Translations under genes and position numbers: made by a program
The notes under the pieces: generated by a model
Seen by the model: the letters and a program-made list of their open reading frames with translations, nothing else
What the model was told of the DNA's origin: nothing
The model's database searches: none
Part shown: one piece after another, positions 1 to 6,573 of the stretch
Numbering within the stretch: the first letter of the stretch is position 1
Layout: each line of letters starts with the position of its first letter
From: Treponema sp.
GTDB taxonomy: Bacteria; Spirochaetota; Spirochaetia; Treponematales; Breznakiellaceae
Assembly (NCBI GenBank): GCA_031256115.1
Contig: JAIRRF010000024.1
Location: 1 to 6,573, forward strand
Length of the DNA: 6,573 nt
Direction: 5' to 3'

Positions 1-1828
1 CCTCCGCTCCGGCAATGAATACCACGGGAAATTCCAAACCCTTGGCTGCATGGATGGTCGAGAGGTTTACCTTGCCCTTATTATCTTCCCGGTCATCGTT
101 GGAAGTGATAAGGCTTACCCGGTTTAGCCAGGCATAGAGGCCTATATCAAAGTTGTCCGGGTCTTTCTCCCAGGTCTCGATGGATTGAATAAGATATTCA
201 ATATTAGCAAAACGCCAGCGGGCTATTTTTTCATTTTTACTGAATTCGGCAATCAGGTAAGGCCAGTAATTTATTTTGTCCGTCAAATTCCGCACCTGTT
301 CAGCCAAATTACCCTGCCTGTTCCTTGTCAGAATCTGATCCCGAAAGCCTTTAATCAGATCCATAAAAGTTTCGATTTCCGCTTTTGTTTTTTGGGACAG
401 GGGAGATTCCGTTGATGAACCTCCCAAAGAAAACTCTGCCGGACCATGACATAATCTTATCATGGCATCCCAGAGACAGGTTTTGTTACGCCGTGCCAGC
501 TCCGATATGGTTTGAACGGCGCCCTTGCCAATACCCCGCCGGGGAGTATTGATGATCCTCAAAAGATTAATGTCGTCGTTGGTATTGGCAATAACCCGGA
601 GGTACGAAAGAATATCTTTGATTTCTTTACGTTGAAAAAAGCTTTGTCCTCCGGATACTTTATAGGGAATATTCGATTCCAGAAACGCTGCTTCTATAGT
701 CCGGGTAAGTGAATTGGTTCTTAACAGCACCCCAAAGGCATCGTAATCAAGACCTTCGTTCAGCATATGCTCCCGGATTTTATTTGCTATAAAATCCCCC
801 TCATCGTTTTCGTCTTCCGGATAATGTGCTTCCACAGCTTTACCCCCCGTGTTCCCTGACCAGAGGGTCTTTTCCTTGCGGTTTGTGTTGTGCGAAATAA
901 CTCCGTTGGCCGCTTCAAGGATCGTGGTGGTAGAACGGTAGTTTTGTTCCAGTTTGATTTCTTTTGCTCCGGGAAAATCCTTTTCAAACATAACAAGATT
1001 TTCGTAGTTTGCTCCCCGCCAGGAGTAAATGGATTGATCATCGTCCCCCACAACGCAGACATTCGGTGGCCTGTCTCCCCTGTCAAGCTGCCGCTTATCT
1101 CTCTGACCAAGAGCCAGGAGCCGCAGCAGCCGGTATTGTATAAGACTTGTGTCCTGGAACTCATCCACCATAATATAACGGTAACGGCTGCGGTATTTTT
1201 CCAGGATTTCCGGGTATTCATTAAAAATGGTAATGGGAAGAACCAAAAGGTCGTCAAAATCCAAGGCATTAAACACCTTCAGGCTGTGCTGGTATTCTTT
1301 GTACACCCGTTCAAAATTTACGGCTTCCTGCATTTGCCCCGCAGTTCCTGCAATACCCGGTGCATTCCGCCAGGTAAAACGGCCTGTTTTTATATTAGAA
1401 AAAAGCTGGCCCAGATTATAGAGATTCGCATCGCTGCCCATCCTGCATTCCTGCAGGGTTTCTTTGATTAGTTCCGTCCGGTCAGTTTCATCGTAGATAG
1501 AAAAATTTTTCCTGTATCCCAATACTTCTATTTCTTCCCGAAGAATTTTAACCCCAAAGGCATGGAAGGTACTTACCGTTAAGCTTTGGAGTTTTTTTCC
1601 CGTAAGTTCCTTAACCCTGTTTTCCATTTCTCTGGCTGCCTTATTGGTGAAGGTTAAGGCAAGGATCGCATATTGGGGGATGCCGGATTTGAGCATTTCG
1701 GCAATACGATAGGTGATTACCCTGGTTTTGCCGGAACCTGCCCCGGCGATAATCAGGAGAGGCCCTTCGAGGGTTCGAACGGCCTCAAGCTGGGGTCCGT
1801 TGAGATCATCCGAAAAATCACCTTTCAT
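1..1828 (-). CDS. Rep/UvrD/PcrA-family 3'-5' DNA helicase, 3' end cut by window edge
   Basis: This is a superfamily 1A ATP-dependent DNA helicase, a cytoplasmic motor that unwinds DNA in replication restart or repair. The reading frame is open for 609 codons from ATG at 1828 to the left edge. Visible motifs are a Q-motif (LNGPQLEAV, about 9-17), Walker A AGAGSGKT (28-35), Ia (LTFTNKAAREM), Walker B VDEFQDTS (D222, E223), motif III GDDDQSIYSWRGA (261-273), motif IV LEQNYRST, and motif V STIHAAKGLEFPVVF (from about 590). Motif VI with the arginine finger and the C-terminal tail lie outside the window. Motif III and the segment LLRIINTPRRGIG resemble E. coli Rep (673 residues) more than PcrA, so roughly 60-120 residues are probably missing. 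I leave the symbol empty because Rep, PcrA and UvrD cannot be separated safely here. The start is firm: an in-frame TGA lies six codons upstream (1844-1846) and the N-terminus fits the family. No good Shine-Dalgarno sequence precedes it. Confidence 0.95.
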   Translation of the reverse strand, partial: MKGDFSDDLNGPQLEAVRTLEGPLLIIAGAGSGKTRVITYRIAEMLKSGIPQYAILALTFTNKAAREMENRVKELTGKKLQSLTVSTFHAFGVKILREEIEVLGYRKNFSIYDETDRTELIKETLQECRMGSDANLYNLGQLFSNIKTGRFTWRNAPGIAGTAGQMQEAVNFERVYKEYQHSLKVFNALDFDDLLVLPITIFNEYPEILEKYRSRYRYIMVDEFQDTSLIQYRLLRLLALGQRDKRQLDRGDRPPNVCVVGDDDQSIYSWRGANYENLVMFEKDFPGAKEIKLEQNYRSTTTILEAANGVISHNTNRKEKTLWSGNTGGKAVEAHYPEDENDEGDFIANKIREHMLNEGLDYDAFGVLLRTNSLTRTIEAAFLESNIPYKVSGGQSFFQRKEIKDILSYLRVIANTNDDINLLRIINTPRRGIGKGAVQTISELARRNKTCLWDAMIRLCHGPAEFSLGGSSTESPLSQKTKAEIETFMDLIKGFRDQILTRNRQGNLAEQVRNLTDKINYWPYLIAEFSKNEKIARWRFANIEYLIQSIETWEKDPDNFDIGLYAWLNRVSLITSNDDREDNKGKVNLSTIHAAKGLEFPVVFIAGAE

Positions 1829-1877
1829 GGTAAGTAGGATAAATCAGATGGTATCCTTTGTATACTCCATTAATTTA

Positions 1878-1919
1878 GTTTATTGTACAGGGAATTGCAT
1901 AATTCCTTGTACAATAAAC
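1878..1919. repeat. Inverted repeat, 19-bp arms with 4-nt loop, between chemoreceptor and helicase genes
   Basis: The left arm GTTTATTGTACAGGGAATT (1878-1896) and right arm (1901-1919) are reverse complements except for one position (1890/1907). They flank the loop GCAT. In a plus-strand transcript the odd pair would be G-U; in a minus-strand transcript it would be a C-A mismatch. The arms contain the self-complementary core TGTACA. It could be a terminator hairpin for the chemoreceptor gene, an operator for the helicase promoter, or a small mobile repeat. There is no clear U-tract after it on the minus strand, which weakens the terminator reading. Confidence 0.75.
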
Positions 1920-1941
1920 AATTACAATCGGAAATAGTCAA
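1913..1941 (-). promoter_or_regulatory. Candidate sigma-70 promoter for the helicase gene
   Basis: On the minus strand, TTGACT (1941-1936, five of six matches to TTGACA) is followed by a 17-nt spacer and TTTATT (1918-1913, four of six matches to TATAAT). Transcription would start near 1906 and leave a leader of roughly 80 nt before the helicase ATG. The -35 box lies in the right half of a perfect palindrome and the -10 box in one arm of an inverted repeat, so regulator binding at either could affect it. The match is by eye and the region is A/T-rich, so chance is a real alternative. Confidence 0.4.
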
Positions 1942-1957
1942 TTAATTAATTGACTAT
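1934..1957. repeat. Perfect 24-bp palindrome just after the chemoreceptor stop codon
   Basis: The half-site ATAGTCAATTAA (1934-1945) is followed directly by its exact reverse complement (1946-1957), with no spacer. It begins 7 nt beyond the chemoreceptor stop codon. A palindrome with no loop is a poor intrinsic terminator and has no following T-run, so a dimeric protein-binding site is at least as likely. Its A/T richness lowers the significance somewhat. Confidence 0.7.
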
Positions 1958-1964
1958 ATATGTC

Positions 1965-4172
1965 TTACAATTCAACTTTAAACCGGGAGACTTCCTTAAC
2001 CAGAAGATCGATGTTTTCCGTGTTTTTACTGCTTATTTGGTTGACCTGGCTGACTGTTGCACTTATCTGATCTGCCCTGGAAGCCATTTCATGCATTCCG
2101 TTGGTAATTTCCTGGGCTGCCAGTTCAAGGTTTTTGCTCTCCTGAATTACTTCTTTGGATCCCTCCAGCATCTCCTCCGATCCGTTTTTTACCTGCTGTG
2201 TGATATCATTAAGCTGGCTGACGGCATCCAGAATCAGTTTGCTTCCTTTGCCCTGTTCTTCCATGGCATTCCGGATATTTTCCTCCTGATCCGCCACAGT
2301 TTTTACTCTGTTGTCAATGGCTTCGAATTTGTGGATCACGTTTTCCGTGGAGTGAGTTATTTTATCAATAGAATCCTTTATCTTTTTTAATACAGTACTG
2401 ATTGTCTTCGACTGTTCACCGGAATTCTCCGCCAATTTTCGGATCTCGTCCGCTACTACGGCAAAACCTTTCCCCGCTTCCCCGGCGTGGGCTGCTTCTA
2501 TGGCGGCATTCATGCTCAATAGATTTGTCTGGCTGGCAATATTCTCCATAACCAGGTTAATTTCCAATAAGCCCTCGGAATCACGGGCTATTTCCTTAAT
2601 ATCTTCCGCTACTTCCTCCAGGCTGCTGCGGCCCGCAATGGAAGCGTCCATCAATTCGTTCACATTGTCAGTGTTGTTTACAAGAGTATGGGTTACCGAC
2701 TGGATATTGGCCAGCATTTGTTCAATGGCCGACGAAGACTGGGTTACGCTGGAAGTCTGCTGTTCCACATGCCTGTTAAGCTTGTCAATATTGATGGTAA
2801 TCTGTTCCATGGTAGCATTGGTTTCGGTAACAGAAGCGCTTTGATTGATAACCCGGCCGTTAATACTTTGAATGTTGGCGGTGATCTGATTAATTGCCGT
2901 TGCGGTTTCGATCATGCTGCTGGCAAGTTCATTGCCGGTAGAAAAGAGAGCGGCAGCCTGATTTTTGATGATGATGATCAGGTTTCTTATTTTTTCCTGG
3001 GTCTTGTTGAAAAATCTGGCCAGATCGGCAATCTCGTCATTGCCTTTTTCCGGAATGGCCATGGTCAGATCACCTTCGCCTTCGGAAATATCCCTCAAAG
3101 TCTTTGTTACCTTAACGATTGGCCGTGTAACCTGATTAAGAATAATGATAACAATTATTGCCGCTACCAGTATTGCCAATCCCCCCAAAATGACGGTAAA
3201 ATTGGTCATGGTCCTTACTTCAGCTAAAAAGTGGGATTCCATGGTACCAATCATTATTGTCCATGTCGTATCAGAATTCCCTATTTGGAAAGGCGCCATG
3301 ATGATCTCCAGGTTTGATTTCATGCCTGGATCATATACGGTAGTTTGATAATGCTTTCCTTCCAACACTGCTTGATTTGCCTCCGATAAATTTTCGCCAT
3401 ATTCCACATCAACATCACTCAGCATCCTGCCTGTCCGTTCCGGAAGGAAATGTGCCAAAATAAATCCGTTTCCGGAATAAATCGCCATCGCAGAAATCTC
3501 TTCGTTCTCATCAACGGTTTTACTTAGTACGCTTTGTAATGTATCGATAGTTAAAAGGCAGCCCACTCCGCCTACCACTTCCCGGGTATCGGGATCAACT
3601 ATTGGAACCATCATTCTTATTAAATAGATATTTTTCCCGTTTATTGTTTTGCTAATAGGGTGTTCTACCCTGTTTTTCTTTGAGCTTGGGCCCTTAAACC
3701 AGGCCATGGTATCCTCTATATCATCGACGGCGGTTTGTGGCTGTATTTCGCCTGATTCCTTGGTATAGGTCATGGCATACTGCCCTGTGACGGGGCATGC
3801 CCCTGTCCTGCCTATATAACGGTTATCCTGGCCGTCAAGGGCACCGGGTTTCCATATCGAATAGACATCAATCATAATAGGTTCATGCATAACCGTTTCA
3901 AGCAGTATATTGTTAAACCGATCCCGTCTTTCATCCAATGGTATAGCTTTATAATTTGACATCATATTGGCCAGTGTTTGGAGTACCCGCAAATGACCTT
4001 CTTCCCGGCCCTTCCAGTATTCGGTCCGCTGTACAGTCAGATTCTCTATACCCTGAAGACTAAGATTAATACTTATGCCGGAGGCCCGACGCAGTAATAA
4101 TACTGAAATCCCGGTTATCACAAATGCCATGATTGTAATCATTAAAATACTCAGTTTAAATTTTAATTTCAT
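1965..4172 (-). CDS. Methyl-accepting chemotaxis protein with Cache-type periplasmic sensor
   Basis: This 735-residue transmembrane chemoreceptor should relay ligand binding to CheA/CheW. In order it has TM1 (about 8-27), a periplasmic sensor of about 290 residues (about 35-320) with the length and pattern of a double Cache domain, TM2 (about 326-346), HAMP (about 347-400, starting NQVTRPI), then a long coiled-coil signalling domain. The hairpin tip is unmistakable: [20 protein letters not shown] and [18 protein letters not shown] (about 545-584). [10 protein letters not shown] (635-643) looks like a methylation segment. The protein ends in SRFKVEL, with no NWETF-like CheR tether. The ligand is unknown: I do not see the usual amino-acid-binding Cache signature. 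AAGGA (4184-4180) lies 7 nt before ATG, so the start is good. It is separated by 146 bp from the upstream Fe-S gene and probably transcribed separately; TATATT (4252-4247) is a possible -10 box, but no convincing -35 was found. No flagellar sigma-28 promoter was recognised. Confidence 0.97.
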   Translation of the reverse strand: MKLKFKLSILMITIMAFVITGISVLLLRRASGISINLSLQGIENLTVQRTEYWKGREEGHLRVLQTLANMMSNYKAIPLDERRDRFNNILLETVMHEPIMIDVYSIWKPGALDGQDNRYIGRTGACPVTGQYAMTYTKESGEIQPQTAVDDIEDTMAWFKGPSSKKNRVEHPISKTINGKNIYLIRMMVPIVDPDTREVVGGVGCLLTIDTLQSVLSKTVDENEEISAMAIYSGNGFILAHFLPERTGRMLSDVDVEYGENLSEANQAVLEGKHYQTTVYDPGMKSNLEIIMAPFQIGNSDTTWTIMIGTMESHFLAEVRTMTNFTVILGGLAILVAAIIVIIILNQVTRPIVKVTKTLRDISEGEGDLTMAIPEKGNDEIADLARFFNKTQEKIRNLIIIIKNQAAALFSTGNELASSMIETATAINQITANIQSINGRVINQSASVTETNATMEQITINIDKLNRHVEQQTSSVTQSSSAIEQMLANIQSVTHTLVNNTDNVNELMDASIAGRSSLEEVAEDIKEIARDSEGLLEINLVMENIASQTNLLSMNAAIEAAHAGEAGKGFAVVADEIRKLAENSGEQSKTISTVLKKIKDSIDKITHSTENVIHKFEAIDNRVKTVADQEENIRNAMEEQGKGSKLILDAVSQLNDITQQVKNGSEEMLEGSKEVIQESKNLELAAQEITNGMHEMASRADQISATVSQVNQISSKNTENIDLLVKEVSRFKVEL

Positions 4173-4318
4173 CGAGGATTCCTTTTTTTTAATTTAATAA
4201 TTACTGTTTGTATTTTTAATACCTGAAAATAAAAAAAACCTGTCGCAATATACACCTAAAAATGCAGCGTCCGGAAGCGTAAGGAGGGGAAAAATAGACT
4301 ATAAAAGAAACGAATCCT

Positions 4319-5149
4319 TTAAACTAAGAATGGTATTCCATGTTCACAAGGCACATTAACCTGGCATTTTCCGCATCCATACCGGGGATTATGCTTTTCT
4401 TTTACAGTTTCCAAAAAGATATTGCATTTTACATGCAATTTGCCATGTTCCGTTGTTATTGCCCGGGAAGGACAATTCCCTGCACATTTTCCGCATAAGC
4501 TGCAATATTCATATATTTTTTTATATTTTCTTTTATCCGGTTCAAAATAAACTTCAGTTATCAGGCTTCCCAAACGTCCGGCAGTTCCTTTTGCCGTAAT
4601 TAAGCCCTTTGACAGCCCAAACGTACCTAATCCGGAGATATAAGCAACATGCCGTTCCGACCAGTTACTGGTAAAATATCTTTCGTCATTTACATCTGTT
4701 TCCATCGGGCTTTTTTGTGAGAATCTGCTATCGCCGCCAGGAAAAATTGTTTTGTATCCGGCATTTTCCAGATATTCTTTTAAATAGTTACAGGTTCTGC
4801 TGATAAATGCCTGGCCTTCTATTCTTCCATGGAGCCATTCCGGTGAAGGCCAATCCATATTTTCTTTATTGGCATTCCTTATCTTCTCTGTGAAAGGAAA
4901 AAACATTGAAATAACGGTTATTGCCTTTTCATTCCATTCTTCCGGAAGCATAAAATTGCTGCCAATAATCCCGTCATTTTTTAATTCTTTAAAACAAGGA
5001 TCATTTGCATCCGCGAAGCCAACAAGCGGATCATCAAATAGTTTTAGTCCAATGATGTCAGGCCTTATTGCAGTATTTTCACCGATAAAATTACCCTCTG
5101 AAGTTTTTACGTAATTGATTATTTCATTAATTAAGGTGTTTTTATCCAT
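4319..5149 (-). CDS. COG1600 Fe-S protein, QueG (epoxyqueuosine reductase)-related paralog
   Basis: This is a predicted cytoplasmic redox protein of 276 residues carrying two 4Fe-4S clusters. The C-terminal half has CSLCGKCAGNCPSRAI (Cys 216, 219, 222, 226), then CNIF (Cys242), then YGCGKCQVNVPCEHGIP (Cys 259, 262, 268). Upstream, SERHVAYISGLGTFGLSKG and GRLGSLIT match the conserved core of COG1600 proteins. That group includes QueG and is related to reductive dehalogenases, both cobalamin enzymes. The second cluster motif differs from QueG (PCEHGIP rather than CxxVCP), and the protein is shorter than usual QueG, so I do not call it queG; substrate and cobalamin use are unknown. The start at ATG 5149 is chosen because GGAAG lies 5 nt upstream, it overlaps the small ORF stop (ATGGATAA), and the N-terminus MDKNTLINEIINYV fits the family. 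In-frame upstream starts (ATG 5161, 5206, 5215; TTG 5218) lack ribosome sites. It is last in the chain with the ATPase and DUF4276-like gene. Confidence 0.85.
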   Translation of the reverse strand: MDKNTLINEIINYVKTSEGNFIGENTAIRPDIIGLKLFDDPLVGFADANDPCFKELKNDGIIGSNFMLPEEWNEKAITVISMFFPFTEKIRNANKENMDWPSPEWLHGRIEGQAFISRTCNYLKEYLENAGYKTIFPGGDSRFSQKSPMETDVNDERYFTSNWSERHVAYISGLGTFGLSKGLITAKGTAGRLGSLITEVYFEPDKRKYKKIYEYCSLCGKCAGNCPSRAITTEHGKLHVKCNIFLETVKEKHNPRYGCGKCQVNVPCEHGIPFLV

Positions 5150-5240
5150 TATATCTTCCATTACTATACCAGACAGTACGCCGGTAATCTCCTTTGCCGT
5201 ATTCATGGGTTTCATCAAACAGTTTTTTCAAATTATTCAT
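5142..5240 (-). CDS. Small ORF of 32 residues, coupled to both neighbours
   Basis: I do not recognise this peptide. It starts MNNLKKLFDETHEYGKG and ends RRTVWYSNGRYNG, so it is polar and rich in Tyr, with one Trp, and has no signal peptide or membrane segment. The case for translation is positional. Its ATG overlaps the DUF4276-like stop codon (ATGA), AAGGA sits 8 nt upstream, and its TAA overlaps the ATG of the Fe-S gene (ATGGATAA). A stop 8 nt into the next gene's start is the usual geometry of a coupling leader or of a small component of an operon. It could also be the remnant of a larger gene, or exist only to deliver ribosomes to the Fe-S gene, which has a weak ribosome site. Confidence 0.5.
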   Translation of the reverse strand: MNNLKKLFDETHEYGKGDYRRTVWYSNGRYNG

Positions 5241-5857
5241 TCTCCGTTTCCTTGTTCTCTTTTGGAGTAAACAAGTTTCTCCAATGATTTTATTGTTTTG
5301 TCCAGGCTTGGTGAATTTCTACGGGCAGAATTAATATTCCAGATATTCCTGATATAACCAAGAAATTGGGTATTATATCCGGGACCGATACTTGCATAAC
5401 TATCAATTGGAATGAGGGCCTCACGTATATTTCTTTTTTTTGATCTTTTTGCCAATGATATGACGATACTCTTTGGATCAATTTCATCATCTGGTTTTAA
5501 AGGGATTAAATTTTTATTTATTGAAAAAAAAGATGCAAAGTTTTCTCTGTCCGCCAGCAGCCATGATTCTATTTCATGTACTGCAACCCGAAACAGAAAT
5601 TGTTTATTTAGCTTGTTTGGCAGCCAATCTTTAACCAAAGATGGGGCGCATATATATTTGTCGTCAAGGTCAGTAATGATGAAGTAGTATCCGTGTTTTG
5701 CGGCATGGTTGTACGCATTAATCCGTTTTTTGATTTTTCCAAAACCATTGCAAAGTATAGGTTTTTCTTCAGAAAAATAATCATGAAACAGGTTATAAAT
5801 CCTTAACATAACCTGATGGGTGATTTCATCTTCATAAACCGAAGTACAATAAATCAT
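5237..5857 (-). CDS. DUF4276-like (TOPRIM-type) protein, partner of the ATPase
   Basis: This 206-residue soluble protein resembles DUF4276, a family generally linked to TOPRIM-like metal-dependent nucleases. Visible marks are an acidic start (VYEDEIT, E9 and E11), a glycine turn (NGFGKIKKRI, 37-46), an acidic strand IITDLDD (60-66) that fits the TOPRIM DxD motif, VHEIESWLLAD (93-103) with E95 and E97, and a C-terminal GPGYNTQFLGYIRN...NSPSLDKTIKSL, which is typical of the family. Nuclease activity is inferred. Its ATG overlaps the ATPase stop by 4 nt (ATGA, 5854-5857), so translation is likely coupled and the start is secure even though the Shine-Dalgarno sequence is weak. Pairing with an AAA_21 ATPase suggests an ATPase-nuclease defence pair. 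The gene is visibly A/T-rich compared with the chemoreceptor and helicase genes. Confidence 0.75.
   Translation of the reverse strand: MIYCTSVYEDEITHQVMLRIYNLFHDYFSEEKPILCNGFGKIKKRINAYNHAAKHGYYFIITDLDDKYICAPSLVKDWLPNKLNKQFLFRVAVHEIESWLLADRENFASFFSINKNLIPLKPDDEIDPKSIVISLAKRSKKRNIREALIPIDSYASIGPGYNTQFLGYIRNIWNINSARRNSPSLDKTIKSLEKLVYSKREQGNGE
5249..5253 (-). promoter_or_regulatory. Ribosome binding site of the small ORF
   Basis: AAGGA on the minus strand lies 8 nt before ATG 5240 and inside the last codons of the DUF4276-like gene. It is the best ribosome site in the junction and points to the small ORF rather than to the distant TTG/ATG starts in the Fe-S gene frame. Confidence 0.5.
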
Positions 5858-6573
5858 TCGAAAAGCAGCCCCTGCCTCATATCTGGCTTAGTATACGGCA
5901 AGACAACCTCTGCCGGTGTCAGACCATTTTCCAGGAGCGTTTGTATCTCTTTACGTTCTTTGGCAAGATAAGCTTTTGTTCCTTCATTTTCAGTTTGAAG
6001 CAGAAGAATTTCTGAAAGCGAAATACCTTTATGGGATAAGAGTTCTGCACTGTGAGTAGTAATAATTACTTGTCTTTTCTTTGAACGTAAAACAGAATAA
6101 AATAATTCCGGTAGCTGTTCAACTATTGCAGTATGAAGCGATAATTCCGGTTCTTCAAGCAATAATATTCCTTTACCGCCAATTAAAGTCCAAAGTAATC
6201 CTATAAGCCGCAATGTTCCATCAGAAAGCTGTGTTTCTGTTTGCTTTGCTCCGCTTGGTCTCCAGTGTTTATAGGTTACTTCAAGATGTGGTTGGCCAAA
6301 ATCTTCAATATATTTTAGGCCCATTAATTGCGGAACAGCTGCTTGCAATATCCTTTGTATTTTTAACAAGCGGTAATTACGTGTATCAGGTGATGTTTTA
6401 GCGACAGTTCTTAAAAAACCTTTTCCAAAAGGGTCCTCAGGCAAATCAGGACCGGAAAAGGCTTCAGGAAATTTTAGCAACTGTGGTACCAGATGCATAT
6501 ATTGTATTGCATTAAGAAAAGTGACAATTTCTCTAAACTCTTTATTTGTCGATATTTGCTCCAAATGGGTTTG
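5854..6573 (-). CDS. AAA_21/ABC-like ATPase, 5' end cut by window edge
   Basis: The visible 239 codons are the C-terminal part of an SMC/ABC-type ATPase of the AAA_21 family. Seen in order are an ABC-like signature LSDGTLRLIGLLWTL (L at about 6228), Walker B GILLLEEPELSLH with the catalytic acidic pair EE, and an H-loop TTHSAELL. The C-terminus is PYTKPDMRQGLLFE. Walker A and the N-terminal region lie outside the window; relatives are about 350-450 residues. The frame is open across the right edge (QTH precedes L at 6564), so the TTG there is not the true start. Such ATPases paired with DUF4276 or other TOPRIM proteins occur in predicted anti-phage systems, where the ATPase is thought to sense infection and control the nuclease. 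That role is inferred here from the neighbour, not shown. Confidence 0.88.
   Translation of the reverse strand, partial: QTHLEQISTNKEFREIVTFLNAIQYMHLVPQLLKFPEAFSGPDLPEDPFGKGFLRTVAKTSPDTRNYRLLKIQRILQAAVPQLMGLKYIEDFGQPHLEVTYKHWRPSGAKQTETQLSDGTLRLIGLLWTLIGGKGILLLEEPELSLHTAIVEQLPELFYSVLRSKKRQVIITTHSAELLSHKGISLSEILLLQTENEGTKAYLAKERKEIQTLLENGLTPAEVVLPYTKPDMRQGLLFE

Noticed and set aside
787..1269. Minus-strand 160-codon ORF in another frame
   Set aside because: It overlaps the helicase region between motif Ia and motif IV in a shifted frame and has no recognisable motifs.
890..1471. Plus-strand 193-codon ORF
   Set aside because: It is antisense to the helicase, whose motifs run continuously in the opposite frame through the same bases.
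1950..2390. Plus-strand 146-codon ORF
   Set aside because: It is antisense to the C-terminal coiled coil of the chemoreceptor, with composition expected of a shadow frame.
4260..4318. Terminator after the Fe-S gene
   Set aside because: The ACGCTTCCGGACGCT stretch is a direct repeat around a TCCGGA core, with no stable stem and no clear hairpin plus T-run.
4173..4318. Sigma-28 or sigma-54 promoter for the chemoreceptor
   Set aside because: No TAAA/GCCGATAA or TGGCAC/TTGCA pair was found; only a weak TATATT is present.
4319..5218. Longer Fe-S gene starting at TTG 5218 (or ATG 5215 or 5206)
   Set aside because: No ribosome site precedes these starts, the extra 23 residues are not typical of the family, and the stretch is better explained by the small ORF in another frame.
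6562..6564. TTG at 6564 as ATPase start
   Set aside because: The frame stays open to the right edge and the protein lacks Walker A, so the real start is outside the window.

Overview
The window looks like a piece of a spirochaete chromosome, most likely a Treponema-type host-associated anaerobe. Evidence for this is the adaptation and signalling tip of the chemoreceptor ([20 protein letters not shown]), which is in the style I know from treponemes, and a COG1600 Fe-S protein of a kind common in anaerobes. This is a recognition-based guess with moderate confidence. All genes read on the minus strand, so biological order runs from right to left. No tRNA, rRNA, CRISPR array or insertion sequence was seen.

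Right part (6573 to 4319): a tightly packed, probably single transcription unit. It starts with the C-terminal part of an AAA_21/ABC-like ATPase cut by the window edge. A DUF4276-like (TOPRIM-type) protein follows, then a previously unlisted 32-residue small ORF, then a COG1600 (QueG-related) Fe-S protein. Adjacent genes overlap by 4, 4 and about 8 nt (ATGA, ATGA, ATGGATAA), which suggests translational coupling through the whole chain. ATPase plus DUF4276/TOPRIM pairs resemble two-gene anti-phage or abortive-infection modules (OLD, AbiL and PARIS-like logic). The coupled small ORF and redox Fe-S protein are the unusual part. Parts of this region are clearly A/T-richer than the genes to the left.

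Middle (4318 to 1965): a 146-bp gap with the leader of a 735-residue methyl-accepting chemotaxis protein: two membrane segments, a periplasmic Cache-type sensor, HAMP, and a full signalling domain.

Left part (1964 to 1): a 136-bp spacer with a perfect 24-bp palindrome and a 19-bp-arm inverted repeat that overlap a plausible sigma-70 promoter. It is followed by a Rep/UvrD/PcrA-family superfamily 1 DNA helicase whose frame is open for 609 codons to the left edge. Only its C-terminal end is missing.

The helicase and chemoreceptor look like ordinary chromosomal genes. The four-gene chain on the right is the best candidate for an undescribed system.
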